Shown: positions 44,703-53,733, counted from the stretch's first letter. The stretch: 64,000 bases of DNA from Lachnoclostridium sp. UBA1308 (GCA_002307215.1 DBTU01000047.1:138860-202859); one strand, 5' to 3'. Notes: generated by a model not told the origin, from the sequence alone. Made by a program: numbers and translations.

Positions 44703-44741
44703 TTCATTACCCCTCTCTACACAAAATATGATTACATACTC

Positions 44742-45269
44742 TTAGTAATATTCATTAACTCCATCTATATCATCTTGTTGAGGTACAATCATAGTCTCTC
44801 GATTTCTATCATATCTCATAATTGATGGTGATTCTGCTGGATTATCATCCAAACAGAATGCATGTCCTAATTCATGCACAATAACACTTTGCCTATAATT
44901 ATCTGTTGCATTACTCAATTTGTAGTCATTTAGATAAATTGTAAAAACTGTAGCTCTTCCGAAAAAAATATATTCCCACCAACTTGGAGAATAATAAGCA
45001 TTTGTAGTGTCAGCATAACTATAGTTCTCTATACCATGATAGTGATCCGTATCATTACTTGACAGAAAATAAACCGGGGTAGAAGTATTGGTCCAAGCAC
45101 TTTTTGAACTTGTAATTGCTGTATTATAGAGTGTTGTCGTACAGTCGTTTTGTAAATGAAAATGAGCAATATTATGTCCACTTCCATAATATGTATAGGC
45201 ATATGTAATACCGGTGCAGCTTAACAAAAATATCATTGTTAATAAAAGCATGACTACTTTTTTCTTCAT
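44742..45269 (-). CDS. Small secreted matrixin/snapalysin-like zinc metalloprotease
   Basis: A 175-residue exported protein with a signal peptide (residues 1-24, ending TYA). The zinc motif VIVHELGHAFCLDD has H132, E133, H136 and D142 in the third-ligand position of the snapalysin type (HExxHxxGxxD), though the usual glycine is C139. A Met-turn candidate M151 (SIMRYD) follows. It heads a three-gene set of exported proteins. AAGGAGG precedes the ATG. A conserved propeptide with a cysteine switch is not seen. Confidence 0.78.
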   Translation of the reverse strand: MKKKVVMLLLTMIFLLSCTGITYAYTYYGSGHNIAHFHLQNDCTTTLYNTAITSSKSAWTNTSTPVYFLSSNDTDHYHGIENYSYADTTNAYYSPSWWEYIFFGRATVFTIYLNDYKLSNATDNYRQSVIVHELGHAFCLDDNPAESPSIMRYDRNRETMIVPQQDDIDGVNEYY

Positions 45270-45487
45270 CCTTCATTCCTCCTTATTATATGGTTGGGTC
45301 TAATCCTATTTGTTACTCTTATTATAGAGTATTGTGAATATTTACTTCTAATTGCATCGTTCTCTACACTAGCGTAGATTAACCATATCATAATATCCAG
45401 AATATGTCAGCAAGCACAAATGGGAATCATATAAATTTAATATATGTTTTAAATATGTTAAATTATTATCAAAATCAAATATGTTAA

Positions 45488-45516
45488 TTGATTATAGTAA
45501 TATTTACTGTTATAAT
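45488..45516 (+). promoter_or_regulatory. Ferritin promoter with a palindromic spacer
   Basis: TTGATT (45488-45493) and TATAAT (45511-45516) are 17 bases apart. The spacer contains AGTAATATTTACT, a 5-base inverted repeat, a possible metal- or peroxide-regulator site. The rest of the gap 45270-45644 is AT-rich and shows nothing else. Confidence 0.5.
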
Positions 45517-45644
45517 GAAAATGTAACCAAAGGAAGGATTTATTGAAATCACTTTCCCATACTGATTTATTCAATATTTGAAGACATGTTTTATGGATTT
45601 TGTTTTCTGCACATAATATTACACAACTAGAAAGGATGATAACT

Positions 45645-46157
45645 ATGTTAGATAAGGAAGTAGTAAAATTATTAAATGAACAGATTACGAAGGAATTTTA
45701 TTCCGCTTATTTGTATTTAGATATGGCAAATTATTATTCAGATCACAGCCTAAACGGTTTTGAGCATTGGTTTTTTGTACAAATGCAGGAGGAAAGAGAT
45801 CATGCATTGTTATTTCGCCAGTATATATTAAATAATGGTGAGGTGGTCAAATTAGCGGAAATTGCTTCTCCTACGAAAGATTATTCATCTTTTCGTGAAC
45901 CGCTTACGATGGCTTTCGAACATGAGCAGTTTGTTACCGCCTCCATCAATAATATCTATGACGCAGCTTATAAGATTAAGGATTTCCGGACGATGCAGTT
46001 CCTAGACTGGTTCATTAAGGAGCAGGGAGAAGAAGAAAAGAACGCAGATGATAATGTTAAGAAATATGATTTATTTGCAGGTGATCCAAAGGGCTTATAC
46101 ATGCTGGATAATGAAATGAAGACACGACTCTATAATCCACCATCGCTTGTTCTGTAA
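45645..46157 (+). CDS. Ferritin (FtnA-type)
   Basis: This 170-residue non-haem ferritin forms a 24-mer shell that oxidises and stores iron. The ferroxidase ligands fall in EQITKEFYSAYLYLDMANYY (Glu), WFFVQMQEERDHALLF (the E..EExxH motif) and QFLDWFIKEQGEEE. The start is ATG 45645 after AAAGGATG; the longer frame from 45600 has no ribosome site. The gene stands alone and ends in a strong bidirectional terminator. Confidence 0.93.
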   Translation: MLDKEVVKLLNEQITKEFYSAYLYLDMANYYSDHSLNGFEHWFFVQMQEERDHALLFRQYILNNGEVVKLAEIASPTKDYSSFREPLTMAFEHEQFVTASINNIYDAAYKIKDFRTMQFLDWFIKEQGEEEKNADDNVKKYDLFAGDPKGLYMLDNEMKTRLYNPPSLVL

Positions 46158-46200
46158 AATAACAGCTTCTATAAATTATGTGAAAAGATTATAGATTATA

Positions 46201-46255
46201 AAAAAACTGAACGCGACTGCATTCGTTCGTAAGAATGCAGCCGCGTTCAGTTTTT
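46201..46255. terminator. Bidirectional terminator between ferritin and xylA
   Basis: AAAAAACTGAACGCG-A-CTGCATTC and GAATGCAG-C-CGCGTTCAGTTTTT form a 23-base stem with one mismatch and an 8-base loop. A- and T-runs allow it to serve both strands. Confidence 0.9.
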
Positions 46256-46312
46256 CCATGCATGATTGTATGCTATTTATCCGTTTTTATTTACTAAGTC
46301 CTGGGTAACGAA

Positions 46313-47629
46313 TTATTTCGTCTCAAAGATATATTGATTTAAAATACTTTCAAGCAATTCCTGTCTTCCTGATTGATTCGGTGAAGTACCATTCTCAAGG
46401 GCATATGCTTCCAATTCCTTAAAGCCCACCTTACCTTCTACGATGTCCTTACCGATGCCTGTCTTATAGCTTGCATAGCGTTCTGCCTTAAAGTTTTCGA
46501 AAACACCATCCTCGATTAATGCGGCCGCTACCTTTAAGCCCTTTGCAAATGCATCCATACCTGCAATATATGCATAGAATAAGTCATCATCCTGGAAGGA
46601 TCCACGGCGTACCTTGGAGTCAAAATTCAGACCGCCTTTGGTTAACCCACCAGCCAAAAGAATCTCATACATTGCCAGGGTAGTATCATAAACATTTGTA
46701 GGGAACTGATCGGTATCCCATCCAAGCATCGGATCACCGGTATTGGCATCTACACTGCCCAGTGCACCGTTAATTCTGCACATATTGAGCTCATGTTGGA
46801 AGGTATGTTGTGCCAAGGTTGCATGATTAGCTTCAATATTTAACTTGTAATAATCCTGTAAATTATATTTTCTTAAGAAAGCAAGCACCGTAGCTGTATC
46901 AAAATCATATTGATGTTTTGTTGGCTCCTTCGGCTTTGGCTCGATTAAGAACTGACCTGTAAATCCAATCTCCTTTGCATAATCAACCGCCATCTTGAGT
47001 AGTCTGGCAAGATTATCAAGCTCTAAACCGGTATCGGTATTTAGTAAGGTCTCATAGCCCTCGCGGCCACCCCAGAATACATAATTAACACCGCCCAAGT
47101 CCTTCGTGATTTCAAGCGCCTTCTTAATCTGAGCTGCTGCATAAGCAAACACAGTCGCATTGCAGGAGGTTGATGCTCCATGCACAAATCTGTCATCACT
47201 GAACGCATTGGTTGTCCCCCAGAGACATTTAATGCCGGTACGATTCATCTCTTCTTTAATGACAACTACAATCTCATCGAGTCTCTGATTCGTTTCCTCC
47301 AGCGTAGCTGCTCTAGGCGCAATATCCTGGTCATGGAAGCAAAAGAACGGAATTTGCATCTTCTCCATGAATTCGAATGCCGCATGTACTCTTTCCTTAG
47401 CCTTTTGCATTGCATCGGAGGTATTATCCCACTCACGGTGCATGGATGCTCCACCAAAGGGATCATTTCCCATATATGTCAGTGTATGCCAAAAAGACAT
47501 GGCAAAACGGCACTGTTCCTTCATTGATTTTCCCATAACTATTTCATCCGGATTGTAATACTTGAAGGAAAGGGCACTTTTGCTTTGAGGTCCTTCGTAC
47601 TGAATCTTTCCAATATTAAAATATGACAT
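46313..47629 (-). CDS. xylA: Xylose isomerase
   Basis: A 438-residue class II enzyme that isomerises xylose to xylulose. The catalytic histidine lies in PFFCFHDQDIAP, the metal ligands in FLIEPKPKEPTKHQYDFD, NIEANHATLA and SVDANTGDPMLGWDTDQFP. The sequence follows the clostridial enzymes closely along its length. AAAGGAGG lies 9 bases before the ATG. No xylulokinase or transporter is adjacent; the neighbours are ferritin and a PadR regulator. Confidence 0.96.
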   Translation of the reverse strand: MSYFNIGKIQYEGPQSKSALSFKYYNPDEIVMGKSMKEQCRFAMSFWHTLTYMGNDPFGGASMHREWDNTSDAMQKAKERVHAAFEFMEKMQIPFFCFHDQDIAPRAATLEETNQRLDEIVVVIKEEMNRTGIKCLWGTTNAFSDDRFVHGASTSCNATVFAYAAAQIKKALEITKDLGGVNYVFWGGREGYETLLNTDTGLELDNLARLLKMAVDYAKEIGFTGQFLIEPKPKEPTKHQYDFDTATVLAFLRKYNLQDYYKLNIEANHATLAQHTFQHELNMCRINGALGSVDANTGDPMLGWDTDQFPTNVYDTTLAMYEILLAGGLTKGGLNFDSKVRRGSFQDDDLFYAYIAGMDAFAKGLKVAAALIEDGVFENFKAERYASYKTGIGKDIVEGKVGFKELEAYALENGTSPNQSGRQELLESILNQYIFETK

Positions 47630-47723
47630 GTTTTGATTCCTCCTTTAATAATATTCTTTACTATTTTCTTTGGGTTATCCCATCAAATAAATGTGTATCG
47701 CTTATGTAATATCTACCATTTAT

Positions 47724-47752
47724 ATTATAATGTAGCCCGGGTGTTTATTCAA
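47724..47752 (-). promoter_or_regulatory. xylA promoter
   Basis: TTGAAT (47747-47752) and TATAAT (47724-47729) are 17 bases apart. A 95-base leader follows. No XylR box or catabolite-response element is obvious. Confidence 0.65.
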
Positions 47753-47810
47753 GATGATTATGTCCATTCAATGCATTGCAAAATAATGTTAATAAAATGT
47801 TATTATACTA

Positions 47811-47840
47811 TTGACATTAGTGTGTTACGTACAGTATAAT
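47811..47840 (+). promoter_or_regulatory. padR promoter and possible operator
   Basis: TTGACA (47811-47816) and TATAAT (47835-47840) are 18 bases apart. The spacer holds TGTGTTACGTACA, an imperfect dyad with TGT/ACA ends that could bind the PadR protein. Confidence 0.6.
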
Positions 47841-47860
47841 AATCTTGGAGGTGACAATAA

Positions 47861-48226
47861 ATGTCAGAAAAAGATGAAATTATTTCCGGACTTCTGTTGG
47901 AATTACGGCGTGGAACCATCGTACTTGGTGTACTCTGTCAGCTTGCTACATCAAAATACGGATATTCACTAGTCCAGCAATTGGGTGAGAATGATGTGGC
48001 TGTTGAAGCAAATACACTATATCCCCTGTTAAGAAGATTAGAAAAGCAAGGTTTATTAAGAAGCGAATGGGAAACCTCCGGTACGAAGCCAAGAAAATAT
48101 TATATTACAACACCGTTAGGCATTGAGGTATATACCACACTAAAGCAAGAATGGCTGCAAATGGTGGAAAAAATGAATAAATTAATGAATAAGGAGCAGG
48201 AAGATGGTGGAAAAAGAAATGTATGA
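47861..48226 (+). CDS. PadR-family transcriptional regulator
   Basis: A 121-residue winged-helix protein. RRGTIVLGVLCQLATSKYGYSLVQQL and VEANTLYPLLRRLEKQGLLRSEW are the family pattern, and the helical end LMNKEQEDGGKRNV would support dimerisation. PadR proteins typically repress an adjacent membrane-protein gene in response to envelope stress. The downstream gene begins 23 bases before this one ends. Confidence 0.9.
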   Translation: MSEKDEIISGLLLELRRGTIVLGVLCQLATSKYGYSLVQQLGENDVAVEANTLYPLLRRLEKQGLLRSEWETSGTKPRKYYITTPLGIEVYTTLKQEWLQMVEKMNKLMNKEQEDGGKRNV

Positions 48227-49232
48227 TATGGAAGATATGATTAACCGTTACATTTATCAGGTTATGAAACATTTATCCTCTAATAACAAAAAAGATATCG
48301 AAGCGGAACTGAGAACACTGATATCTGATATGTTGGAGGACAGCGCCCACGGAGGTCAGGCATCTCTGGAGAATTTAAAAGCTGTTCTGAAAGAGCTTGG
48401 CAGTCCATATGATTTGTCGGAAAAATACAGTGAAAATTCCCACTATCTTATCGGTCCGAAAATTTACCCCACCTATATTATGGTTATGAAAATTGTCTTA
48501 TATGCCACTCTAGTAGGTATCGTTATTGCAGCGGCACTGAGAACTATTACTGTCTCGGATACTGTTTTGTATGTTAGTACCGGATATTGGGTAACCGATA
48601 TTTTTAACAGTCTTCTCATATCTTTCGCCTGGGTAACAATCCTTTTTGTTATACTCGAACGCAAGGGTGTAAGATTCAAGAGACAATCGGACGAATGGGA
48701 TCCTTCCACCCTCCCACAAACACCGACTCGTGAAATAGAAATTCCAATCTACAAACCAATCATAAATATCGCTTTTAATGTATTCGTCGCTGTTATATTT
48801 ATCCTTTCCCCTCAGATTATCGGCGCTTATTATCTCTATGATTCCACCAAGGTAATCCCTATCTTTAATCTGGAAGTGTTGCCTCGAGTAATACCCTTAT
48901 TCATCGTAATAATCGGTTTAAGTATTACGAAAAGTATATGGGAGATTATTGATCGAAAAATCACCTTAAGATATGCTGTATTTACCGCAGTCAGTGATGT
49001 AATACAATTATTGCTGTTAATAATAATTCTTATGAGGTTTCCGATATGGAACCCAGACTTTATAACAACACAAAATACAATATTCCATATCAGCAGCAAT
49101 CTTTCCTATAACGAACAATTGAGCAGAATGAATATAATAATAATCAGTTTATTTGTACTCATCTTTCTGATAGAACTAAGTGTGAAGTTTTATAAAGCAA
49201 TCAGATATGGCAACAAGTTTGAAATTTTATAA
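48204..49232 (+). CDS. Membrane protein with an N-terminal HAAS-type domain
   Basis: A 342-residue protein. Residues 1-80 form a cytoplasmic helical domain (INRYIYQVMKHLSSNNKKDIEAELRTLISDML...LKELGSPYDL), as in HAAS and DUF1700 proteins paired with PadR regulators. Five to six membrane segments follow, the last ending in VKFYKAIRYGNKFEIL. AAGGAG precedes ATG 48204; ATG 48219 is an alternative. The family is thought to sense the envelope state, but the role is not shown. The C-terminal coding DNA is duplicated just downstream. Confidence 0.75.
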   Translation: MVEKEMYDMEDMINRYIYQVMKHLSSNNKKDIEAELRTLISDMLEDSAHGGQASLENLKAVLKELGSPYDLSEKYSENSHYLIGPKIYPTYIMVMKIVLYATLVGIVIAAALRTITVSDTVLYVSTGYWVTDIFNSLLISFAWVTILFVILERKGVRFKRQSDEWDPSTLPQTPTREIEIPIYKPIINIAFNVFVAVIFILSPQIIGAYYLYDSTKVIPIFNLEVLPRVIPLFIVIIGLSITKSIWEIIDRKITLRYAVFTAVSDVIQLLLLIIILMRFPIWNPDFITTQNTIFHISSNLSYNEQLSRMNIIIISLFVLIFLIELSVKFYKAIRYGNKFEIL

Positions 49233-49281
49233 TGCTATCAGATATGGCAATAAGTTTGAAATTTTATAATGCTATCAGATA
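49200..49281. repeat. 37-bp tandem repeat at the 3' end of the HAAS gene
   Basis: A unit starting ATCAGATATGGCAA at 49200 is repeated at 49237 with one change, and a partial third unit starts at 49274. The first copy contains the gene's last codons and stop, and the second would encode the same IRYGNKFEIL tail after the stop. Confidence 0.8.
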
Positions 49282-49316
49282 CGAAACAATCGTCATCAGA
49301 ATAAAATATAAAATAG

Positions 49317-49347
49317 GCAGGCCAATCTTTGATATGATTGAGCCTGC
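49317..49347 (-). terminator. Terminator of the subtilase gene
   Basis: On the minus strand GCAGGCTCAATC pairs with GATTGGCCTGC across an 8-base loop, followed by TATTTTATATTTTATT. Confidence 0.75.
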
Positions 49348-49394
49348 GCTCTTGTTCCTTATGAATGGTGAATGAAATCACTAGCATATTTTGA

Positions 49395-50558
49395 TTATTC
49401 CAAAAGTTTCTTAATGTTTAACAAACCCCAGCCCTGCTTCTCCCAATGCTGTCCAAGATCAACGGCACAGCTACGGAGCCTTAATTTCACATCCCTATTT
49501 GTAAGCTCCGGATGAACTGCCAGTAATAATGCAATTGCACCGGATACAACCGGGGTCGCCATCGATGTTCCACTTTTTACGGTATACATCATGGGAGCAT
49601 CACTGGCCGATAAGCGTACTTCACCATTTCTGGTTCTCGTCGAATATCTGCTGATATTACAAGATATTATATTAGAACCCGGCGCCACAATGTCCGGTTT
49701 CTTAATGCAAAAGGGTGTCGGACCCCTACCGGAATAATCTTTTGATCTGCCGCTTCCGAAGACCTCAGCCGTAATATTATCATCGGAGGAGCCCACTGTA
49801 ATTACCTTTCTGCTGATTCCCGGGGTTGATATTGACATTGGTCCGGGACCATTATTACCTGCTGCCACGACTACAACAATTCCATTATCCCAAACCGCAT
49901 TTACCCCTTGCACCAACAGTGAGTTTTCATCTAGATTATCCTTCGAGGAGGTTCCGACAGAGATATTTACGACTCGAATATTATACTTTTTACGGTTATC
50001 AATAATCCATTGCAGGCCTGCCAATACATCGGAAATGTTACCATCCCCCCTATGGTCAAGCACCTTTACTCCGATAAAATTACATTCCGGAGCCACACCT
50101 TTATATTTTCCCTTAGAAGAAAAGCCATTTCCCCCTATTATTCCGGCAACATGGGTTCCATGACCATTATCATCATACGGATCTGTCCTATGATTTATAA
50201 AATCCTTGAATGCGGCTACTCTGCTACCGCCCTCTGTAAAGTCTTTATGCAGGGCAATGCCGGTATCCACCACGGCAACTCCGACTCCCTTACCGTGGTA
50301 TTTATGTTCATGAGCCCAATGGCTTTCAATGATATCTCCGACCCTGTTCATCTGAGCTGTAATATGGGTGTCCATTTCCATACTAAGAAGCCCATGCATA
50401 GATCTTACGTGCTCAAGTCCGGCCTTGTCTACCTCAAGAACATATGCATCTATCATTGGAAGCTTATATTTAATGTATCCCAGACCTTCGATCGTCCGTT
50501 GCCATTTGTCATATTCTTCACAGTGTACAATAATCTGAAGCTTCTGCTTCTCGTTCAT
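49395..50558 (-). CDS. Subtilisin-like serine peptidase (S8)
   Basis: A 387-residue subtilase. The catalytic triad is D98 (VAVVDTG), H133 (DNGHGTHVAG) and S332 (SGTSMATP), with the oxyanion asparagine in VAAGNNGPG. The first 75 residues resemble an I9-type prodomain. There is no signal peptide, so it may act inside the cell, as the IspA group does, or leave by another route. GTGGAG precedes ATG 50558. A decayed partial copy of its 5' part lies at 52681-52811. Confidence 0.9.
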   Translation of the reverse strand: MNEKQKLQIIVHCEEYDKWQRTIEGLGYIKYKLPMIDAYVLEVDKAGLEHVRSMHGLLSMEMDTHITAQMNRVGDIIESHWAHEHKYHGKGVGVAVVDTGIALHKDFTEGGSRVAAFKDFINHRTDPYDDNGHGTHVAGIIGGNGFSSKGKYKGVAPECNFIGVKVLDHRGDGNISDVLAGLQWIIDNRKKYNIRVVNISVGTSSKDNLDENSLLVQGVNAVWDNGIVVVVAAGNNGPGPMSISTPGISRKVITVGSSDDNITAEVFGSGRSKDYSGRGPTPFCIKKPDIVAPGSNIISCNISRYSTRTRNGEVRLSASDAPMMYTVKSGTSMATPVVSGAIALLLAVHPELTNRDVKLRLRSCAVDLGQHWEKQGWGLLNIKKLLE

Positions 50559-50628
50559 TGAAAGACTCCACTGTCTTTTTTATAATCCTATTCTGACAGC
50601 TTTGCCAATATACACTGCGATTCATCTA

Positions 50629-50706
50629 TTATAGCATTCCCAGGTATCGATTCAACTCCTCTTCCACGTAAATCAACACCAGTCTGACAATAGGCTCTGC
50701 ATCACC
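50629..50706 (-). pseudogene. Fragment of a Fic gene 3' end
   Basis: The minus strand reads GDAEPIVRLVLIYVEEEL and then NRYLGML-stop, matching the last 25 residues of the Fic protein at 51518-52435 with few changes. Nothing upstream of it continues the gene. It lies 70 bases before the subtilase start. Confidence 0.85.
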
Positions 50707-50900
50707 ATATGTTCTCAAAAAAAATCCTCCATGGCTAAATCTCCTAATGATTTTGTAACAGTGATTTCATTCAATTGATTTCCGTATATGCTACTTCACA
50801 TATGATAATAGTGAAAGCATCATTCCATAATTTGATTGGACTAATAAAATCTAAAATATGCAGTCTTTTACTGTATGCTTTTATATCATATTTTAATGGT

Positions 50901-51298
50901 TTAAGGAATTCTTTTCAGCTTAAATATATATGAAATCAAATATTTTTCCGTATTTTTCCCATATGATGCTATCCAAATTTCATCATCCATTATAAAGATA
51001 TAGTAGTGAATAAATTCATTATTATTCGAGTATATACTATATTGATATTTTTTTTATAACTTTTAATGGAATATATTCCAAATACAGCCTTATTAAATTC
51101 ATCTATTTTTTTATCATTCATTTTTTCTTTTACATATTTGGGGTTCAAAGCTTATTGATATATAATTTCATCGACTGTGTAATTTCCATAAAAGTAATTT
51201 TTTCTATTATTTACCTCTATTAAGCAAAGAAATATTAGAAATAGTAACATAAAGCTTATAAGTAAACCTATTAGTACTTTCTTCCTATTCATTATCAT
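50901..51298 (-). pseudogene. Frameshifted gene for a small membrane-anchored protein
   Basis: GGGGAGGG precedes ATG 51298. The frame encodes MIMNRKKVLIGLLISFMLLF and a membrane helix, to a TAA after 48 codons. Coding continues in another frame from near 51150 (LNPKYVKEKMNDKKIDEFNK) and after a second shift near 51030 in a third (YIFIMDDEIWIASYG) to a stop at 50901. Together this is a protein of about 130 residues, with one N-terminal helix, broken by two frameshifts. No family is recognised. It could be sequencing error, but two shifts in a decaying region suggest real loss. Confidence 0.6.
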
Positions 51299-51517
51299 AA
51301 ACCCTCCCCATATATTATTAAGCATTATGTAATTGGATATACTTATATATATTTTCGCTACAACATCAACATATTTTTACTTATGTGTATACTTATATTA
51401 CTTCGATAGCGGACAGCTCAATATTACAGGGAATAAGTCATCTTTCGATATCTTGATTATTCTTATTTAATTAATTATCATCTATGGCAGGCTTATTAGA
51501 ATATTCTAATGAATACT

Positions 51518-52435
51518 TTAAAGCATTCCCAAGTACCGATTCAACTCCTCTTCTACGTATGCCGCAACCAGTCTGATGATAGGCTCCGCATCTTTATCCC
51601 GATGATAGGCTGTAAAGCATTCATAATACTTTCTTCTGTCTGCGAACTTTACGTTGATCGGCAAGTATCCATTCTGCATCAGCTCAAGGTTCAACAACAA
51701 CCTTCCGGTTCTTCCATTTCCGTCAATAAACGGATGAATACCCTCAAACTCCATATGAAATCTTGAAACCATTTCAATCACATGCAGCTTCTTCTGCATC
51801 ACCAAATGTTCTCCTAAAAGCTCCTCCATTAATTTCGGTACCATATATGGCTGCGGAGGTTCATGTGTTGCGCTCAGGATACGAACAGGAATTTTTCGAT
51901 ATACTCCTCCGTCCTCCCGCCGGTCCATCAGCACCAACGAATGAATCTCTTTAATTATTCTCTCTGTAGGCTCCTGTTTATCTGATACAAGCTGTTTAAC
52001 ATATTCAAAGGCTTCCTTATGTCCTACTGCCTCCAGATGATCCTTTAATGGCTTCTTATCTATCGTAATACCTTCAAGAACCAAGGCTGTCTCCTGCAGA
52101 GTAAGGGTATTTCCTTCAATAGCATTTGAGTTATAAGTAAATTCCAGAAGAAATTCCTCCTGAAGATGCTTTAACTCTCCCTGCGTCAGAGGTCTGCGCG
52201 CTGCAAGCTCCTCCCTTTTTGAATCAATTCGGCTAAACAAGGATTTGTACCTATCATCAATCTCTTTTCCTCGAAGGCTTCTTCCATCAACAGGCTTTAC
52301 AGCGTCGGCAGGAATCTTATAAGAACGCCCCTGCTTAACAACTCCTTCTATCATTCCTTCATTGCATAATATCCTTACCCGTCTATCACTGATATTCCAT
52401 CTATTTGCTACCTCTTTGACTGTGATATATTCCAT
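51518..52435 (-). CDS. Fic-domain AMP transferase with N-terminal HTH
   Basis: A 305-residue protein. Residues 1-50 form an excisionase/MerR-like helix-turn-helix (YITVKEVANRWNISDRRVRILC). The inhibitory helix motif is SNAIEGNT at 103-110, before the Fic core, a class II layout. The catalytic motif HPFIDGNGRTGR starts at H234, complete with all key residues. Family members transfer AMP to Tyr, Thr or Ser of target proteins, and the glutamate of the inhibitory helix blocks ATP binding. It may be a self-regulated stress factor. ATG 52435 is preferred. Confidence 0.9.
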   Translation of the reverse strand: MEYITVKEVANRWNISDRRVRILCNEGMIEGVVKQGRSYKIPADAVKPVDGRSLRGKEIDDRYKSLFSRIDSKREELAARRPLTQGELKHLQEEFLLEFTYNSNAIEGNTLTLQETALVLEGITIDKKPLKDHLEAVGHKEAFEYVKQLVSDKQEPTERIIKEIHSLVLMDRREDGGVYRKIPVRILSATHEPPQPYMVPKLMEELLGEHLVMQKKLHVIEMVSRFHMEFEGIHPFIDGNGRTGRLLLNLELMQNGYLPINVKFADRRKYYECFTAYHRDKDAEPIIRLVAAYVEEELNRYLGML

Positions 52436-52680
52436 ATCGCACACCTGCCTTTCTTACTGACAATTATATCATTTAATCGGAATAATATCAATCTGATTAT
52501 TAGCCAATAAGCATTATATTATTCCTTTAGATATAAAAATAATTTTTTCTAGCAGCTTGAGGAGTTCTACTATCCTGTAGTGCTGTAAAAAAAGATATCG
52601 AAAGAGAACCATCTTCTTTCAATATCCTGATATAAAATTCAGTATTTTCAACCCATACACCGTTTTAGCATTCGACTGCT

Positions 52681-52811
52681 TCACATATGGGTTCTATGAC
52701 CATTATCATCATATGGTACTGTCCTATGATTAATAGAATCCATGAATGTAGCTATTCCAACTCCCTTACCATGGTAGTTGTTTTCATGAGCCCAATGCTT
52801 TCAATGATTTG
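52681..52811 (-). pseudogene. Decayed fragment of an S8 subtilase gene
   Basis: The minus strand encodes WAHENNYHGKGVGIA, then, after an internal deletion, FMDSINHRTVPYDDNGHRTH and a stop. This matches residues 81-95 and 119-136 of the subtilase at 49395. The catalytic segment between them is lost, and the G of GHGTH is R. The IIES part upstream is out of frame and overlaps the end of the AraC gene. Confidence 0.85.
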
Positions 52812-53733
52812 TTCCATAGGGATCATTATAATATAGCTTTCTGTACTCTGATGGTGTATATGATAGTTTTCTTTTAAAAACCTTACTGAGGTAACTGACA
52901 TCATGAAAGCCCGTTCGATCGCTGATCTCATCGACCGTAAGATCCGTATCTCTAAGTAACGCAGATGCCATCTTCAAGCGCAATTCAATTAAGTACCTGT
53001 TCACTGATAATCCTGTAATCTTCTTAAAGTCATTGAGAAGAGTCGTCCGGTTGGTATGAAACAGGTCCGAAAGCATTTCAATTGTAATTTTTTGATTATA
53101 ACAGGATTGAAGATAGTAGATTACATCGAATGCAAACCTAGCATTCCCCTCATAAAAAATTACGTGTTGGAAGCTTTCCTCATCCTCCTCCAGTCTGGCA
53201 AAGCAAAACAATATTTCTATCAGATAGGAACGACTTCTGCACGGCCAATAAAATGTATCCTGCTTATCCAGTAAATCTGTAAGAATCTGCAGCTTATGAT
53301 CGATAGTGGCTGCATCCAGGGTATGTAATGAGAGTATCTTCGCCGATACCCCCGCCTCCTTCATAAACTGCATCAGATAATAAGCATCCTGCGTTTCTGA
53401 CGCAGACAAATTACGGTTTGGGTTATCCATTACCTCCATGGTAAGCTTTGTATGAATCACGTTTGGCTTAAACCATAATATCTTAATCTCATCTTCACTT
53501 ACCTTACGGAAAGTAATCTTATCACTTCCATTCAGACAAATTGCACACGCACCGGTCATAGCAAATTCTCTATCATTCAAAACAAAGTTACTTGGGCCGG
53601 ATTTTATATATATAATTTTATAGTATTCCTCCGCATCCGCCTGATTTAAATCCATCAAGTGGTTTGTGACCGACATATACAACATATAACCAATATAATA
53701 ATTGAAGCCGATTGTATATAGCATGTATGGCAC
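52801..53733 (-). CDS. AraC-family transcriptional regulator
   Basis: A protein of about 310 residues with a poorly conserved N-terminal sensing domain (cupin-like, residues 30-100) and a C-terminal AraC double helix-turn-helix (YNQKITIEMLSDLFHTNRTTLLNDFKKITGLSVNRYLIELRLKMA to FHDVSYLSKVFKRKLSYTPSEYRK, about residues 210-300). GTG 53733 or ATG 53724 may start it. Its last residues (GTNH) and stop codon come from DNA that matches the subtilase gene, so the true 3' end was probably replaced by recombination. The target is not known. Confidence 0.85.
   Translation of the reverse strand: MPYMLYTIGFNYYIGYMLYMSVTNHLMDLNQADAEEYYKIIYIKSGPSNFVLNDREFAMTGACAICLNGSDKITFRKVSEDEIKILWFKPNVIHTKLTMEVMDNPNRNLSASETQDAYYLMQFMKEAGVSAKILSLHTLDAATIDHKLQILTDLLDKQDTFYWPCRSRSYLIEILFCFARLEEDEESFQHVIFYEGNARFAFDVIYYLQSCYNQKITIEMLSDLFHTNRTTLLNDFKKITGLSVNRYLIELRLKMASALLRDTDLTVDEISDRTGFHDVSYLSKVFKRKLSYTPSEYRKLYYNDPYGTNH

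Noticed and set aside
47630..47860. Catabolite-response element between xylA and padR
   Set aside because: No stretch fits TGWAANCGNTNWCA well enough to call.
50010..50561. 183-codon frame antisense to the subtilase
   Set aside because: The opposite strand has the complete catalytic triad, so this frame is a shadow.
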